Below are positions 8,124-19,760 of a DNA stretch of 64,000 bases, in pieces. Origin of the DNA: Pseudocitrobacter vendiensis (GTDB taxonomy: Bacteria; Pseudomonadota; Gammaproteobacteria; Enterobacterales; Enterobacteriaceae); the NCBI RefSeq assembly GCF_943590815.1, contig NZ_CALSBS010000009.1:1-64000 (forward strand). The letters run 5' to 3'. The stretch's first letter is position 1, and every line of letters starts with the position of its first letter. A program made the translations under genes and the position numbers. A model generated the notes under the pieces. It was given only the letters and a program-made list of their open reading frames with translations, did not search any database and was not told the DNA's origin.

Positions 8124-8801
8124 ATGAATACGACGTTGGCGATTCTGACGGTAGGGGTTGTATCCGTCAAAGAAGTGTTGCCACTACTCACTGAGCACAT
8201 CAGGGAAGATCAGATTACCCATAAGAGTTTGTTAGGAAATCTGAGTCGTGAGGAGGTTATGAAGGAGTATGGGGCGCAACCGGGAGAGGAAACAATTCTG
8301 GCGTTGCTTAACGATAACCAACTGGCTGAAGTCTCCCGTTCAAAAATTGAACGCGATCTCCAGGCCATTATTGAAGTGCTGGATAATCAACAGTATGACG
8401 TCATTCTGTTGATGAATACGTTTAAACTGCAACATCTGGTGGCGCGTAATGCGATGCTTATCGAGCCTCAGCGAATTATTCCACCGTTAGTGGCGTCGAT
8501 TGTAGAAGGCCATCAGGTTGGCGTGATCGTTCCCATTGAGGAGATTCTTCGCGCACAACAGGAGAAGTGGCAGGTACTGCCCTCTGAACCCTATTACGAA
8601 CTGGCAAACCCGATTCACGGTACCGATCTTGAACTGGTGACCGCCGGAGGCAAACTCGTTGAGCAGGGCGCGGATGTACTGGTGCTGGACTGTTTAGGCT
8701 TCCATCAGCATCACCGTGATTTGTTACAAAAAGCGCTGGATGTCCCTGTTTTACTGTCAAATGTGCTGGTCGCCAGGCTGGCGGCAGAATTATTAGTTTA
8801 A
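8124..8801 (+). CDS. aroM: AroM family protein
   Basis: Protein of 225 residues matching E. coli AroM end to end ([68 protein letters not shown]). The family has an Asp/Glu racemase-like fold, but no reaction is established. The ATG at 8124 matches the E. coli start and follows AAGAAGG at 8109-8115. An in-frame extension to 8046 has no conserved sequence. It lies 248 bp after yaiA, with the hairpin at 7887 between, so its link to aroL control may be partial. Confidence 0.92.
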   Translation: MNTTLAILTVGVVSVKEVLPLLTEHIREDQITHKSLLGNLSREEVMKEYGAQPGEETILALLNDNQLAEVSRSKIERDLQAIIEVLDNQQYDVILLMNTFKLQHLVARNAMLIEPQRIIPPLVASIVEGHQVGVIVPIEEILRAQQEKWQVLPSEPYYELANPIHGTDLELVTAGGKLVEQGADVLVLDCLGFHQHHRDLLQKALDVPVLLSNVLVARLAAELLV

Positions 8802-8806
8802 CAATA

Positions 8807-8933
<127 letters not shown>

Positions 8934-8980
8934 AATTCGCGTGACAGGCTTCTGTCCGTACCCCTATATTGAGTGATTAA

Positions 8981-9289
<309 letters not shown>

Positions 9290-9295
9290 GAGTGT

Positions 9296-9321
9296 CTCCT
9301 TCCTGCTGCGGCAGGAAGGAG
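9296..9321. terminator. Hairpin between ppnP and rdgC
   Basis: CTCCTTCCTGC (9296-9306) pairs perfectly with GCAGGAAGGAG (9311-9321) around a 4-base loop. It has no clear T-run on either side, so it is a likely bidirectional stem shared by the convergent genes rather than a textbook terminator. Confidence 0.6.
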
Positions 9322-9331
9322 TAGTGAAGCA

Positions 9332-10246
9332 TTAACGCTGTGCTTCTCCGCCAAGCCCTTCCACCAGGCTCTTAATCAGAGCAGCCAGTTCCCCGGTCAT
9401 CAGGATAAAGTCAGCATCAAAACGCGCAGCGTAGTCTTCTCTGTCAAAATCTTCGTTCTGGTCACGCAGTTCATCGCTGAACTTCAGACGTTTAATTGAA
9501 CCGTCGTCGCACATTACGAACTGAATGCGCTGCTGCCAGTCGAGCGCCAGTTTGGTCACCAGCTTACCGGCTTCGATATGCACCGCAATTTCATCACAAA
9601 CCAGATCCTGTTTCTTCGCGCGGATCACGCCGCCATCTTCGAGGATCGCTTTCAGCTCTGCTTCATCGAGGATCTGGAAGCTCTGCGCCGCCGAACCGGA
9701 ACGCACCCATTCGGTCAGGGTCAGCTCGATCGGGTTTTCCATTGTCAGCGGGACAACCGGCAGTGAACCCAGGCTTTTACGCAGCAGGGCGAGGGTGTCT
9801 TCCGCTTTTTTAGCGCTGGCGCAGTCAACCATAATCAGATCGTTCACGGTGTCGATCCACATCATCGTCTGGCTGAAGCGGCTGAAGGCGCGCGGCAGCA
9901 GAGAGTGCAGCACTTCATCTTTCAGCGAATCTTTCTCGGTTTTTTTCAGCTTACGACCCTGATCGGCTTCCAGCTTGTGGATCTTCGCTTCCAGCGCCTG
10001 CTTCACCACCGGAGACGGCAGGATCTTCTCTTCTTTACGGGCGCAAATAATAATCTGACCGTTGGCCGTGTGGGTCAACGCGTCGCTTTGTGACGAGCCC
10101 ATCGGCGGAACCCAACCGGTTTTCGCCATATCCTGGCTTCCGCACGGGGTGAAAGTCCATTCAGCGAGCTGTTTTTCCATCTCTTCGGCGCGCAAAGAAA
10201 TGTCGCGGCTGAGACGATAAACCATTAAATTTTTGAACCACAGCAT
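9332..10246 (-). CDS. rdgC: Recombination-associated protein RdgC
   Basis: DNA-binding ring-shaped dimer that coats double-stranded DNA and limits RecA, acting on the nucleoid. The 304-residue product (E. coli 303) starts [12 protein letters not shown] and keeps the family blocks [32 protein letters not shown] and [14 protein letters not shown]. The start at 10246 fits the conserved N-terminus; an upstream in-frame ATG at 10285 would add 13 non-conserved residues. It is divergent from mak. Confidence 0.95.
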   Translation of the reverse strand: MLWFKNLMVYRLSRDISLRAEEMEKQLAEWTFTPCGSQDMAKTGWVPPMGSSQSDALTHTANGQIIICARKEEKILPSPVVKQALEAKIHKLEADQGRKLKKTEKDSLKDEVLHSLLPRAFSRFSQTMMWIDTVNDLIMVDCASAKKAEDTLALLRKSLGSLPVVPLTMENPIELTLTEWVRSGSAAQSFQILDEAELKAILEDGGVIRAKKQDLVCDEIAVHIEAGKLVTKLALDWQQRIQFVMCDDGSIKRLKFSDELRDQNEDFDREDYAARFDADFILMTGELAALIKSLVEGLGGEAQR

Positions 10247-10344
10247 GATATTTCCCACGGCTTTATCGTTAAATTCAGCGGGCATGATAACGAATTGTCT
10301 CTATGCTTGCATTGTTAATCGGGGAATTTCAGAAGGAGCGTTCT

Positions 10345-11247
10345 GTGCGTATTGGGATTGATCTGGGCGGTACAAAAACGGAAGTCATCGCGCTAAGCGA
10401 CAAGGGAGAGCAGCTGTTCAGGCATCGCTTACCGACGCCGCGCGACTATCGTGAAACGATTGAAAACATTGCTCATTTGGTGGCAATGGCCGAAGAGGCG
10501 ACCGGGCAAACGGGAACGGTTGGAATAGGTATTCCTGGCTCGATTTCGCCCTACACCGGGGTGGTGAAAAACGCTAACTCCACGTGGCTGAACGGGCAGC
10601 CGTTTGATAAAGATCTCAGCGAGCGTCTGAGTCGGGAAGTGCGTCTGGCGAACGATGCCAACTGCCTGGCGGTGTCCGAAGCCATTGACGGCGCGGCAGC
10701 GGGTGCACAAACAGTGTTTGCGGTGATTATTGGCACCGGTTGCGGCGCGGGCGTGGCGATTAACGGGCGTTCGCACATCGGCGGTAACGGTACGGCGGGC
10801 GAGTGGGGGCATAATTCGCTGCCGTGGATGGACGATGACGAATTGCGCTATCGGGCGGAAGTGCCGTGCTACTGCGGGAAACAAGGCTGCATTGAGACCT
10901 TTATTTCCGGCACCGGCTTTGCGACGGATTATCATCGGCTGAGCGGCAACGCGCTGAAAGGGCGGGAGATTATGCAACTGGTGGAACAGGGCGATGCGCT
11001 GGCGGAGCAGGCCTTCAGCCGCTATGAGCAGCGCCTGGCGAAATCGCTGGCGAACGTGGTCAATATTCTCGACCCGGATGTGATTGTGCTGGGTGGCGGG
11101 ATGAGTAACGTTGATCGCTTGTATCGAACGGTACCGGAGTTAGTGAAGCCGTGGGTGTTTGGCCGCGAGTGCGAAACACCGATTCGCAAAGCGGTGCACG
11201 GTGATTCCAGCGGCGTGCGCGGCGCGGCGTGGTTGTGGCCGTTGTAG
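10345..11247 (+). CDS. mak: Fructokinase Mak (ROK family)
   Basis: ROK-family sugar kinase of 300 residues that phosphorylates fructose (and mannose) with ATP. The N-terminal ATP motif [12 protein letters not shown], the substrate block GEWGHN and the zinc cluster [10 protein letters not shown] are visible. The GTG at 10345 is used because AAGGAG (10333-10338) precedes it and the E. coli protein begins at the same RIGIDL; an ATG at 10303 would add 14 unsupported residues. It is divergent from rdgC, and the 3' end is followed by dispersed palindromes. Confidence 0.93.
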   Translation: MRIGIDLGGTKTEVIALSDKGEQLFRHRLPTPRDYRETIENIAHLVAMAEEATGQTGTVGIGIPGSISPYTGVVKNANSTWLNGQPFDKDLSERLSREVRLANDANCLAVSEAIDGAAAGAQTVFAVIIGTGCGAGVAINGRSHIGGNGTAGEWGHNSLPWMDDDELRYRAEVPCYCGKQGCIETFISGTGFATDYHRLSGNALKGREIMQLVEQGDALAEQAFSRYEQRLAKSLANVVNILDPDVIVLGGGMSNVDRLYRTVPELVKPWVFGRECETPIRKAVHGDSSGVRGAAWLWPL

Positions 11248-11278
11248 GGGACGCGTTCGGGGGAATTGTGCGGCTATT

Positions 11279-11385
11279 TCCCCCTCACCCTGGCCCTCTC
11301 CCTCAAGGGAGAGGGGACCGATTGTGCGCGATGTGGTGTTCTCCCTCTCCCTGTGGGAGAGGGACGGGGTGAGGGCATCAGCGCG
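11279..11385. repeat. CCCTCTCCC palindrome pair between mak and sbcC
   Basis: Two copies of the CCCTCTCCC/GGGAGAGGG palindrome (about 11294-11316 and 11343-11362), flanked by CCCCTCACCC and GGGGTGAGGG arms that are themselves inverted. The composite sits between convergent genes and is the same family as at 2-113, 35425 and 47885. Confidence 0.8.
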
Positions 11386-11407
11386 CACATTCCCCCACAT
11401 TTCAATT

Positions 11408-14400
11408 TCACTCCACCGCAAACACCTTATCCAGCCTGCTATACCCCAGCCCGTTAATTTTCTTCACTTTAATCTGTACCGGAATGCGCTCTTTCATCGC
11501 CTCTACGTGGCTAATCACGCCGATGATTTTGCCGCTCGCGTTGAGCGCATCCAGTGCGTCCAGTGCTGTGTCGAGTGTTTCGCTGTCCAGTGTACCGAAG
11601 CCTTCATCAAGGAACAGCGAATCAATGCGCGTCTTGTGGCTTACCAGGTCAGAAAGCGCCAGCGCCAGCGCCAGGCTGACGAGGAAACTTTCGCCGCCGG
11701 AGAGGGTTCGCGTGTCGCGTACCGCATCCGCCTGCCAGGTGTCGACCACTTCCAGTTCCAGCGCCTCGCTGGCTTTACGTTGCAGCAGATAGCGCCCGTG
11801 CAGGCGGCTTAGCTGGTCGTTTGCCAGCCATACCAGATTATCCAGCGTCAGCCCCTGGGCAAATTTGCGGAATTTATCGCCCTCTTTAGAGCCAATCAGT
11901 GCGTTCAGATGCGCCCAGTCTTCCACCTGCGCGCTGGCTTTTTCAATCTCCCGCAGCAGGTTTTGTTGCTGGCGGCGGTTCTCTTCATCCTGTTTCAACT
12001 GCTGGCGAAGTTCTCCCTGACGCGCGCTGTTTTCCCGCAACTGCTGGGCCATCAGCGCCAGTTGGGTTTGCACCTGTTCAAGTGAAACATCATCGCTAAG
12101 CGTTGCCGGGCGTTGGGCCTGATGACGTTGCAGAGCATCTTGTGCCTGAGTATCCAGCGTGCGGCACTGCTGAAGCTTGCTCTCCAGCGACTGTTTAAGT
12201 TGCTCCAGGCGCTCGCGCTCAGGCTGTTCCAGCAATGCGGCCTGAAACGCCACGCGGTCGCTGAATTGTGATTCCGCTAATGCCTGGTCGAATTCGCGCT
12301 CGGCCTGATCCAGACGCTCTTTTTCCAACGCTTCCTGCTGCGACAAGGTTTGCCACTGGCTGGCGAGGGAGATGCAATCGTTGTGGATCTGCTGCCATCC
12401 CTCCAGCGAAACGGATGTTGTCTCTTCGATTTCACATGCAGGCAGCGTGTCCAGCAACGGCAGAAGCTGGGCGAGTTTATGCTGCGTCTCACCGTGCTGT
12501 GTCTGCTGGCTTTGCCAGAGCCGATTTTCCTCTTCGCGCGCCGCCAGCCAGGCGCTCTCTTCCCCGGCAAGCGGTGCGGTGAGCGAAAGCGTTGCCAGTT
12601 GAGCCTGCAACGCCTCGCGGCGCTGGGTGAGTTCATTCTGTGCCTGCGAAATCTGCTGCTGAAGGTCGGTTACCTGCTGCTGTAAATTCAGCCGCTGACT
12701 GTGCTGATAAAGCTGCTGTTCGTACTCTTCCTGTGCGGCAAGCCACTCGCTAATCGCTTCCCCGGCGTGAAGCGTCACGCCTAACGCGGCCGTCACCTCC
12801 TGCCATTGATAGGTAAGTGCTTGCTCCTGCTGAGAAAGGGACTCCAGCTCGCTTTCTTCTAGCTGCTGTTGTTTTTGCAGGGCATCCTGCTGGCCGCGCA
12901 GGGTTGCACCTTCTTCCGCCAGCCGTTTGACGTCATGCTCCAGTACATCGCGACGCGCCTGATTGACACCGGGCGTCAGCGCCTGGTATTCCGCAATCGC
13001 CGGATGCTCGGTCGCACCGCACAGCGGGCAGGCGCAACCGGGTTGCAGCCTGGCGCGTTCGGCTTGCAGACTCACAATGGTTGCTTCCATGTCGCACAGC
13101 GCGCGGACGTCGTTCAGTTGCTGGTTTTGCTCTTTGTAGCGCTGGCGGCGATCGGTCAGGTCAGCGGTCAGTTTTTCCAGCTGCTGGCGACGGTTGCTCT
13201 GTGCTTCTATCAACTGCTGACGCCGTTTTTGCAGCGGCAGGAACCGTGCATGCAGTGTAGTGAGCTGCTGGCGCAACGGGCGCGCGGCACTGTGCGCGTT
13301 AATGGCGTCGCTGGCTTCGGCCAGATTCAGCGTCAGCGTGGAGGCCGGTAACTGGGCTAGCTGTTTTTCCAGCGTACTCAGGCGCTGCTGGTTGTTCTGC
13401 AACTGCGTGTTTTCACGCGCCTGTAAAGCAAACGCAGCGCGCCAGCCGGTGAGTTCACTGCCCCAGTGTTTGAAACGATCGTGCTCCTCAAGCCACTGGT
13501 TAAGCTGAGTTTGCGTTTGCTGCAACCTGCGAATCTGTTCAACCGCCGTGGTGCGGATACGGTTACGGCGGGTGGTTGCTTCATGTAAGCGAGTATTTAC
13601 TTGCAGCGTTTGCTGCCGGGTTCTGGCAAGCGTGATTGCCTGCTCCTGAAGGTGTGCCCAGCGCGGGCGCAGCAGCTCCGCCGGTTGGGCGCGGCGTAAC
13701 GTGTCCAGTTGGGGCTGCGCGGTTGCCAGGGCCTGTTCTGCTGCGGTTAGCGCTTCCCGGGCGGTATACGTTTCGCGCGTCAGTTCCTGCTGGCGCAGCA
13801 ACCACTGTTGCTGATGTTGTGCGATAGTCTGCTGCTCCAGTGCGGCTTTCTCTTCGAGAGTAAGCGCCTGCAAACTTCCCAGCAGTGACTGTTGCTGCTC
13901 TTCACTTAGCAGCACCATCCCGGAGGATTGCGCCTGTAGCTTTTCAAGATCGGTTCGCGCCAGCTTATGCTTTTCAAAGACTTGCGCAGAAATTCGCCCA
14001 TAAATTTCCGTGCCGGTGAGTTCCTCCAGCAGCTCCGCGCGCTCTTTCGGGCGCGCATTAAGAAACGCGGCGAACTGCCCCTGCGACAGCAACATTGAAC
14101 GGGTGAAGCGCCCGTAATCCAGCCCGCTCAACGACGCGATAAGTTCGAGTTTGTCTTTGACTTTGTCGGCCAGAATTTTGCCGTCATCGCGACGCGCCAG
14201 CTCAACGCGCGGCGCCTGTAGGTTGCCGTCCGGCTGATTGCGCGCGCGGTTCTGGCTCCAGAATGCGCGATAGGCCACGCCCTGTACTTCAAACTCAACT
14301 TCCGCCAGACACTCGGCGGTGTCGCGGGTCATCAGATCGTTTTGTGATTGCGATACCGTGTTGAGGCGCGGCGTTTCGTGATACAGCGCGAGACAAATGG

Positions 14401-14545
14401 CGTCCAGCAGGGTGGTTTTCCCCGCGCCTGTCGGCCCGGTGATGGCAAACAGGCCGTTGCTGGCGAAGGGTTCGGCGGTGAAATCGATTTTCCACTCGCC
14501 TTTCAGCGAGTTGAGATTTTTCAGGCGCAGGCTGAGGATTTTCAT
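11408..14545 (-). CDS. sbcC: Exonuclease subunit SbcC (Rad50-like ATPase)
   Basis: SMC/Rad50-type ATPase of 1045 residues (E. coli 1048), partner of SbcD in a complex that cleaves hairpins and protein-blocked DNA ends. Walker [10 protein letters not shown] is at 37-45, a long Gln/Glu/Leu-rich coiled coil spans about 180-870, the zinc-hook CPLC is near residue 505, the ABC signature is TLSGGES and Walker B is [11 protein letters not shown] near the C-terminus. It overlaps sbcD by 4 bp (ATGA), so the two are translationally coupled. Confidence 0.97.
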   Translation of the reverse strand: MKILSLRLKNLNSLKGEWKIDFTAEPFASNGLFAITGPTGAGKTTLLDAICLALYHETPRLNTVSQSQNDLMTRDTAECLAEVEFEVQGVAYRAFWSQNRARNQPDGNLQAPRVELARRDDGKILADKVKDKLELIASLSGLDYGRFTRSMLLSQGQFAAFLNARPKERAELLEELTGTEIYGRISAQVFEKHKLARTDLEKLQAQSSGMVLLSEEQQQSLLGSLQALTLEEKAALEQQTIAQHQQQWLLRQQELTRETYTAREALTAAEQALATAQPQLDTLRRAQPAELLRPRWAHLQEQAITLARTRQQTLQVNTRLHEATTRRNRIRTTAVEQIRRLQQTQTQLNQWLEEHDRFKHWGSELTGWRAAFALQARENTQLQNNQQRLSTLEKQLAQLPASTLTLNLAEASDAINAHSAARPLRQQLTTLHARFLPLQKRRQQLIEAQSNRRQQLEKLTADLTDRRQRYKEQNQQLNDVRALCDMEATIVSLQAERARLQPGCACPLCGATEHPAIAEYQALTPGVNQARRDVLEHDVKRLAEEGATLRGQQDALQKQQQLEESELESLSQQEQALTYQWQEVTAALGVTLHAGEAISEWLAAQEEYEQQLYQHSQRLNLQQQVTDLQQQISQAQNELTQRREALQAQLATLSLTAPLAGEESAWLAAREEENRLWQSQQTQHGETQHKLAQLLPLLDTLPACEIEETTSVSLEGWQQIHNDCISLASQWQTLSQQEALEKERLDQAEREFDQALAESQFSDRVAFQAALLEQPERERLEQLKQSLESKLQQCRTLDTQAQDALQRHQAQRPATLSDDVSLEQVQTQLALMAQQLRENSARQGELRQQLKQDEENRRQQQNLLREIEKASAQVEDWAHLNALIGSKEGDKFRKFAQGLTLDNLVWLANDQLSRLHGRYLLQRKASEALELEVVDTWQADAVRDTRTLSGGESFLVSLALALALSDLVSHKTRIDSLFLDEGFGTLDSETLDTALDALDALNASGKIIGVISHVEAMKERIPVQIKVKKINGLGYSRLDKVFAVE

Positions 14546-15744
14546 GGTTGCGGCTCCTCATCAAGCGAGTGTACGGTGAGATCAAACAACGCTTTCATGC
14601 GCGCCTGCTGGGATTCTTCCAGCGTTTCCAGCGCCAGACGACGCTGGAAAACCTCTTCAACTTCCAGTTCGCTCAGGGTTTCACGCAGGCTGTTGTCCAT
14701 AATGCGCTGACGCTGTTCGCGGCTGCGCCGGACCAGCAGCACATCCACGGGTAAATCATCGGTAATGACCTGAATTTTACGCTGAATATCATGCAGATAT
14801 TCATCACTGGTGATTTCGATATCCAGCCAGATTGGGGTCTCAGACGGGGCATCGCGATACTGTGCCAACTGGCTGCTGATGCTCTCAAAGTCGCCCTTAA
14901 TGACCGCCAGCGGTTGCGTGGCCGGGACATCGAGTGGCGTGACGTCCTGAAGCTTACCGTCGACAAAGGTCACCTGGTTAACGCTCTTACTTTTCCCCGT
15001 TTCATCGAAGCTGAGCGGGATAGGCGAGCCGCAGTAGCGAATATGCTCGCTGCCACCAATTTTCTGCGCGCGATGAATATGCCCCAGGGCGATGTAATCG
15101 GCGGGCGGGAAGTTTTGCGCCGGAAAGGCATCCAGTGTGCCAATATAGATGTCACGCACGGCATCACTTTTGCTGGCACCGACGGTGGTCAGGTGGCCGC
15201 TGGCGATAACCGGCAGCGGGCGATCGCTGCGAAGCGTACAGGCCTGCTGGTATTGTTTCTGATAGTAGTCAGTAATGGTTTCCAGTAAATGCTGCTGTTT
15301 TTCCGCACCGGAAAGCCCGGCCTGGCTGACGACGATATCGCGCGGACGCAAAAACGGCACCGGGCAGAAAACTGCGCCGGGTGTGCCGTCGCGGCGATTC
15401 AGAATAAAAGGCTCGTGTCCGGCGCTGGCAATCACCGTCGTATTCAGGAACGACAAAATATCGCGCGATTCATTCAGCGTGGCGACGGAGTCATGATTCC
15501 CGGCAAGCACCACCAGATGACAGCCGGTTTGTTGCAGATTCACCACAAAGCGATTGTAGAGTTCGCGCGCATAGCTTGGCGGCGAGCCGGTATCAAAGAT
15601 ATCGCCCGCCACAATAATGGCGTCTATCTGTTCGCGTTGCGCGGTCTCCAGCAGCCAGTTCAGAAACGCATCGTGTTCTGCGGCACGGCTTTTACTGTAA
15701 AAATTCTGGCCTAAGTGCCAGTCTGAAGTATGAAGAATTCGCAT
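14542..15744 (-). CDS. sbcD: Exonuclease subunit SbcD (Mre11-like)
   Basis: Manganese-dependent nuclease subunit of 400 residues, equal to E. coli SbcD. The calcineurin-like phosphoesterase motifs are all visible: TSDWHLGQ at the N-terminus, [22 protein letters not shown] and LGHIHRAQ. The start at 15744 ([10 protein letters not shown]) is the conserved one; an upstream in-frame ATG would add 14 residues. It is divergent from phoB, with 193 bp between start codons, and sbcC follows with a 4-bp overlap. Confidence 0.97.
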   Translation of the reverse strand: MRILHTSDWHLGQNFYSKSRAAEHDAFLNWLLETAQREQIDAIIVAGDIFDTGSPPSYARELYNRFVVNLQQTGCHLVVLAGNHDSVATLNESRDILSFLNTTVIASAGHEPFILNRRDGTPGAVFCPVPFLRPRDIVVSQAGLSGAEKQQHLLETITDYYQKQYQQACTLRSDRPLPVIASGHLTTVGASKSDAVRDIYIGTLDAFPAQNFPPADYIALGHIHRAQKIGGSEHIRYCGSPIPLSFDETGKSKSVNQVTFVDGKLQDVTPLDVPATQPLAVIKGDFESISSQLAQYRDAPSETPIWLDIEITSDEYLHDIQRKIQVITDDLPVDVLLVRRSREQRQRIMDNSLRETLSELEVEEVFQRRLALETLEESQQARMKALFDLTVHSLDEEPQP

Positions 15745-15861
15745 CGTCATCCCTGTGGGGAAAAAAGCATAGCCGGGATTATACATTCCCCGGCATCATG
15801 ATCGACGGGGGAATTCGGGATGTGTCATAAAACGTAAAGGGTCATCATGTAACGGTCATGT

Positions 15862-15897
15862 TTTTCATAAAAGTGTCATAAATCTGACGCATAATGG
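15862..15897 (+). promoter_or_regulatory. phoB promoter with Pho box
   Basis: TTTTCATAAAA / GTGTCATAAAT form two 11-bp Pho repeats (15862-15883), followed by CTGACGC and a -10-like CATAATGG (15890-15897). The arrangement is almost base for base that of E. coli phoB. Another GTGTCATAAAA at 15822-15832 may be an accessory half site. Confidence 0.85.
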
Positions 15898-15937
15898 CGC
15901 CAAATGTATACTGATGGCTAAAAAAACAGGGCATAAA

Positions 15938-16627
15938 ATGGCGAGACGTATTCTGGTCGTTGAAGATGAAGCACCCATCCGCGAAATGGTCTGTTTCGTG
16001 CTGGAGCAAAATGGTTTCCAGCCGATTGAGGCGGAAGATTATGACAGCGCGGTGAATCAGCTCAATGAACCCTGGCCCGATCTTATTCTGCTCGACTGGA
16101 TGCTACCGGGCGGCTCAGGGCTACAGTTTATCAAACATCTCAAGCGTGAAGCGCTGACCCGTGATATTCCGGTTATGATGCTGACGGCGCGCGGTGAAGA
16201 AGAGGATCGCGTACGCGGTCTGGAAACCGGCGCGGATGATTACATTACTAAACCCTTTTCCCCGAAAGAGCTGGTGGCGCGTATTAAAGCGGTGATGCGC
16301 CGTATCTCCCCAATGGCGGTGGAGGAGGTGATTGAGATGCAGGGTTTAAGCCTTGATCCCACCTCGCATCGCGTGATGACCGGGGAAAACCCGCTCGATA
16401 TGGGCCCGACCGAATTTAAGTTGCTGCACTTCTTTATGACGCATCCTGAACGCGTCTATAGCCGTGAGCAACTGTTGAACCATGTCTGGGGCACTAACGT
16501 TTATGTGGAAGATCGCACGGTGGATGTGCATATTCGCCGCCTGCGTAAAGCGCTGGAACACAGCGGCCACGATCGTATGGTGCAAACCGTTCGCGGCACG
16601 GGCTACCGTTTTTCGGCTCGTTTCTGA
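15938..16627 (+). CDS. phoB: Phosphate response regulator PhoB
   Basis: OmpR-family response regulator of 229 residues, identical in length to E. coli PhoB. The receiver domain has the acidic pocket VVEDE, the phosphorylated Asp in [10 protein letters not shown] (residue 54) and the conserved Lys in TKPFSP. The C-terminal winged helix ends with VRGTGYRFS. It activates phoA, psiF and its own promoter under phosphate limitation. The ATG at 15938 gives the conserved [11 protein letters not shown]. phoR follows after 21 bp. Confidence 0.97.
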   Translation: MARRILVVEDEAPIREMVCFVLEQNGFQPIEAEDYDSAVNQLNEPWPDLILLDWMLPGGSGLQFIKHLKREALTRDIPVMMLTARGEEEDRVRGLETGADDYITKPFSPKELVARIKAVMRRISPMAVEEVIEMQGLSLDPTSHRVMTGENPLDMGPTEFKLLHFFMTHPERVYSREQLLNHVWGTNVYVEDRTVDVHIRRLRKALEHSGHDRMVQTVRGTGYRFSARF

Positions 16628-16648
16628 ATGTTGACAGGAGTGTGACGC

Positions 16649-17935
16649 GTGCTGGAACGGCTGTCATGGAAAAGACTCGCCTTTGAGCTTTTCTTGTGTT
16701 GTCTCCCGGCCCTGATATTAGGGCTGCTTATCGGCCATCTTCCCTGGTTTCTGCTGGCCGCGGTGACCGGGTTGTTGATTTGGCATTTCTGGAATCTTTT
16801 ACGTCTTTCCTGGTGGTTATGGGTCGATCGCAGCATGACGCCACCTCCGGGGCGCGGTAGCTGGGAACCCCTGTTGTACGGCCTTAACCAGATGCAATTG
16901 CGTAATAAAAAACGTCGCCGTGAACTGGGTAATCTGATTAAACGCTTTCGTAGCGGTGCAGAATCGCTGCCCGATGCGGTGGTATTGACCACGGAAGAGG
17001 GCGCAATCTTCTGGTGTAATGGCCTGGCGCAGCGGTTGCTTGGCCTGCGCTGGCCGGACGACAGCGGGCAAAATATTCTTAACCTACTGCGTTATCCGGA
17101 ATTTACGCAGCATCTTAAGCAACGCGAGTTTCTTAAACCGCTGCATCTGGTGCTCAATAATGGGCGCCATCTGGAAATCCGTATCATGCCCTATACCGAC
17201 CGGCAGTTGCTGATGGTGGCGCGCGATGTCACGCAAATGCATCAGTTGGAAGGTGCGCGGCGCAACTTCTTTGCCAACGTCAGTCATGAACTGCGTACGC
17301 CATTGACGGTGTTGCAGGGCTATCTGGAAATGCTTCAGGAGCAGGTGCTCGAAGGCCCAACGCGCGAAAAAGCGTTGCATACCATGCGTGAACAGACGCA
17401 GCGTATGGAAGGGCTGGTGAAACAGCTGCTGACGCTATCGAAAATTGAAGCCGCACCGACACTCACCCTCAATGAAAAGGTGGATGTGCCGATGATGCTG
17501 AAGGTGGTTGAACGGGAAGCGCAGACTCTCAGCCAACATCAGCACGAACTTCATTTTGATATTGATGACACGTTGAAAGTGCTGGGTAATGAAGAGCAAC
17601 TGCGCAGTGCGGTATCGAATCTGGTGTACAACGCGGTGAATCATACGCCTGCGGGCACGAAAATCACTGTGTGCTGGCAGCATGCGCCGCACGGCGCGCT
17701 GTTCAGCGTTGAGGACAGCGGGCCTGGCATCGCGGCGGAACATATTCCGCGTTTAACTGAGCGTTTTTATCGCGTGGATAAGGCGCGTTCCCGACAGACC
17801 GGCGGCAGCGGATTAGGGCTGGCGATTGTTAAACATGCGTTGAATCATCACGATAGCCGTCTGGATATCGACAGTCAGCCAGGGAAAGGAACGCGCTTTA
17901 GTTTCCTGCTACCGGAACGATTAATTGCCAAATAA
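16649..17935 (+). CDS. phoR: Phosphate sensor histidine kinase PhoR
   Basis: Inner-membrane histidine kinase/phosphatase of 428 residues (E. coli 431). Two N-terminal hydrophobic segments (about 10-30 and 32-55) with almost no periplasmic loop precede a charged region and a PAS domain (about 105-195). The phospho-acceptor His213 is in [10 protein letters not shown], and the ATP-binding domain shows [16 protein letters not shown] and GSGLGLAIV. The start is GTG at 16649. It senses phosphate indirectly through the Pst/PhoU system and sets PhoB phosphorylation. Confidence 0.96.
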   Translation: MLERLSWKRLAFELFLCCLPALILGLLIGHLPWFLLAAVTGLLIWHFWNLLRLSWWLWVDRSMTPPPGRGSWEPLLYGLNQMQLRNKKRRRELGNLIKRFRSGAESLPDAVVLTTEEGAIFWCNGLAQRLLGLRWPDDSGQNILNLLRYPEFTQHLKQREFLKPLHLVLNNGRHLEIRIMPYTDRQLLMVARDVTQMHQLEGARRNFFANVSHELRTPLTVLQGYLEMLQEQVLEGPTREKALHTMREQTQRMEGLVKQLLTLSKIEAAPTLTLNEKVDVPMMLKVVEREAQTLSQHQHELHFDIDDTLKVLGNEEQLRSAVSNLVYNAVNHTPAGTKITVCWQHAPHGALFSVEDSGPGIAAEHIPRLTERFYRVDKARSRQTGGSGLGLAIVKHALNHHDSRLDIDSQPGKGTRFSFLLPERLIAK

Positions 17936-17971
17936 AGGGCCTGAACTGGCGCTTGTCACGATGCGTTTCCA

Positions 17972-18000
17972 CAGACCAGCCTCGGCTGGTCTGTTTACTT
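17972..18000 (+). terminator. Terminator after phoR
   Basis: CAGACCAGCC (17972-17981) pairs with GGCTGGTCTG (17984-17993) and is followed by TTTACTTTG. A strong 10-bp stem with a 2-base loop and a moderate T-rich tail ends the phoBR transcript. Confidence 0.8.
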
Positions 18001-18355
18001 TGCAGTCAATCAGGGCTCGGATAATTAATGAACAACTGACGCTTTTTTGTTCGCACGATCAGCCATGTGTTTTTCCTATATCTGGTTATTCGTTCCAGGT
18101 TTGTCTTTACTATCGGTATAATCGTCTGGTTTTGCGATCCCATATTGCTTTAAAACGTTATAAGCGTTTAAATTGCGCCTAATGCAGTAGGAATCAGACT
18201 GTATTTACGTAGCAAATCAAAAAACTATTCTTCCTCACGCTACGAAGGGAGCATATCCCGCTGAGTTTGTTGCTTGTTTCCTCTGAAACATTCCGTTGGA
18301 GCGGGCACAAAGTTTTTTATTTGTACAACACCACATCCACAGGCAGTAGTTACAT
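18001..18355 (+). promoter_or_regulatory. brnQ promoter and long leader
   Basis: This non-coding stretch precedes brnQ. A perfect TATAAT (18117-18122) implies an untranslated leader of about 225 bases. Inverted repeats CGTAGC/GCTACG (18208-18213, 18239-18244) and CCCGCT/AGCGGG (18257-18262, 18300-18305) could fold in it. Only a weak ribosome-binding sequence precedes the ATG at 18356. No open frame here looks like a gene. Confidence 0.5.
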
Positions 18356-19675
18356 ATGACCCATCAGTTAAAAACACGCGACATCATCGCTCTGGGCTTT
18401 ATGACCTTTGCGTTGTTTGTCGGCGCTGGCAACATCATTTTCCCTCCTATGGTCGGTTTGCAGGCGGGTCCGAACGTCTGGATCGCCGCGCTCGGCTTTT
18501 TGATTACCGCAGTCGGTCTGCCTGTGTTGACCGTTGTCGCGCTGGCAAAAGTCGGCGGTGGCGTCGATAGCCTGAGTACGCCAATTGGTAAAGTCGCAGG
18601 TGTTCTGCTGGCGACCGTCTGTTATCTGGCCGTAGGTCCGCTGTTTGCGACGCCGCGTACCGCGACAGTCTCATTTGAAATTGGTATTGCCCCGCTGACG
18701 GGCGATGGCGCGATGCCGCTGTTTATCTACAGCCTGGTCTATTTTGCGCTGGTGATCCTGGTTTCCCTCTATCCGGGCAAACTGCTGGATACCGTCGGCA
18801 ACTTCCTCGCGCCGATGAAAATTCTGGCATTACTGGTGCTTTCCGTTGCTGCGGTTATCTGGCCGGCAGGCCCCATCAGCCACGCGCTTGAAGCCTATCA
18901 AACAGCACCGTTCTCCAATGGTTTTGTGAATGGTTATCTGACCATGGATACCCTGGGCGCGATGGTATTCGGTATCGTTATCGTTAACGCGGCACGTTCT
19001 CGCGGCGTCACTGAAGCCCGCCTGCTGACTCGCTATACCATCTGGGCGGGTCTGATGGCCGGTGTTGGCCTGACGCTGCTGTACCTGGCGCTGTTCCGTC
19101 TGGGTTCCGATAGCGCGCTGCTGGTCGATAAGAGTGCGAACGGCGCGGCGATTCTGCATGCGTATGTGCAGCATACCTTCGGCGGGGCAGGCAGCTTCCT
19201 GCTGGCGGCGCTCATCTTTATCGCCTGTCTGGTTACCGCTGTTGGCCTGACCTGTGCGTGTGCGGAGTTCTTCGCGCAGTATCTGCCGCTCTCTTACCGT
19301 TCGCTGGTGTTTATTCTGGGTATCTTCTCGATGGCGGTCTCCAACCTGGGGCTGAGCCACCTGATTCAGATCTCCATTCCGGTACTGACGCTGATTTATC
19401 CGCCATGTATCGCACTGGTTGTATTAAGCTTTACCCGCGGTTGGTGGCATAATTCGACCCGCGTAATTGCACCCGCGATGTTTATCAGCCTGATGTTTGG
19501 TATCCTTGACGGTATCAAAGCATCGGCCTTCGCTGATGTGTTGCCTGGCTGGACGGCGCGTCTGCCGATGGCGGAGCAAGGCCTGGCCTGGCTGCTGCCG
19601 ACGGTGATAATGGCGGTTCTGGCGATTATCTGGGACCGTGCGGCAGGCCGACAGGTAACGTCTAACGCGCATTAA
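18356..19675 (+). CDS. brnQ: Branched-chain amino acid transporter BrnQ
   Basis: Inner-membrane sodium-coupled carrier (LIV-II system) for leucine, isoleucine and valine; 439 residues as in E. coli, with about twelve hydrophobic segments. The family N-terminus [19 protein letters not shown] and blocks such as [29 protein letters not shown] and YPPCIALV are intact. It follows a long leader and is closed by a strong terminator just before proY. Confidence 0.95.
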   Translation: MTHQLKTRDIIALGFMTFALFVGAGNIIFPPMVGLQAGPNVWIAALGFLITAVGLPVLTVVALAKVGGGVDSLSTPIGKVAGVLLATVCYLAVGPLFATPRTATVSFEIGIAPLTGDGAMPLFIYSLVYFALVILVSLYPGKLLDTVGNFLAPMKILALLVLSVAAVIWPAGPISHALEAYQTAPFSNGFVNGYLTMDTLGAMVFGIVIVNAARSRGVTEARLLTRYTIWAGLMAGVGLTLLYLALFRLGSDSALLVDKSANGAAILHAYVQHTFGGAGSFLLAALIFIACLVTAVGLTCACAEFFAQYLPLSYRSLVFILGIFSMAVSNLGLSHLIQISIPVLTLIYPPCIALVVLSFTRGWWHNSTRVIAPAMFISLMFGILDGIKASAFADVLPGWTARLPMAEQGLAWLLPTVIMAVLAIIWDRAAGRQVTSNAH

Positions 19676-19699
19676 TTTTCGCGCGATAACACTCTGTTT

Positions 19700-19731
19700 A
19701 ACCACGGGACTTTACGTCCCGTGGTTTTTTG
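19700..19731 (+). terminator. Terminator after brnQ
   Basis: AACCACGGGAC (19700-19710) and GTCCCGTGGTT (19716-19726) form a perfect 11-bp stem with a 5-base loop and a run of Ts. The proY start lies only about 30 bp beyond, so proY expression depends on read-through or a promoter inside this segment. Confidence 0.9.
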
Positions 19732-19760
19732 TTTTTTGGTAAGAAATGGCATTGGAAACG

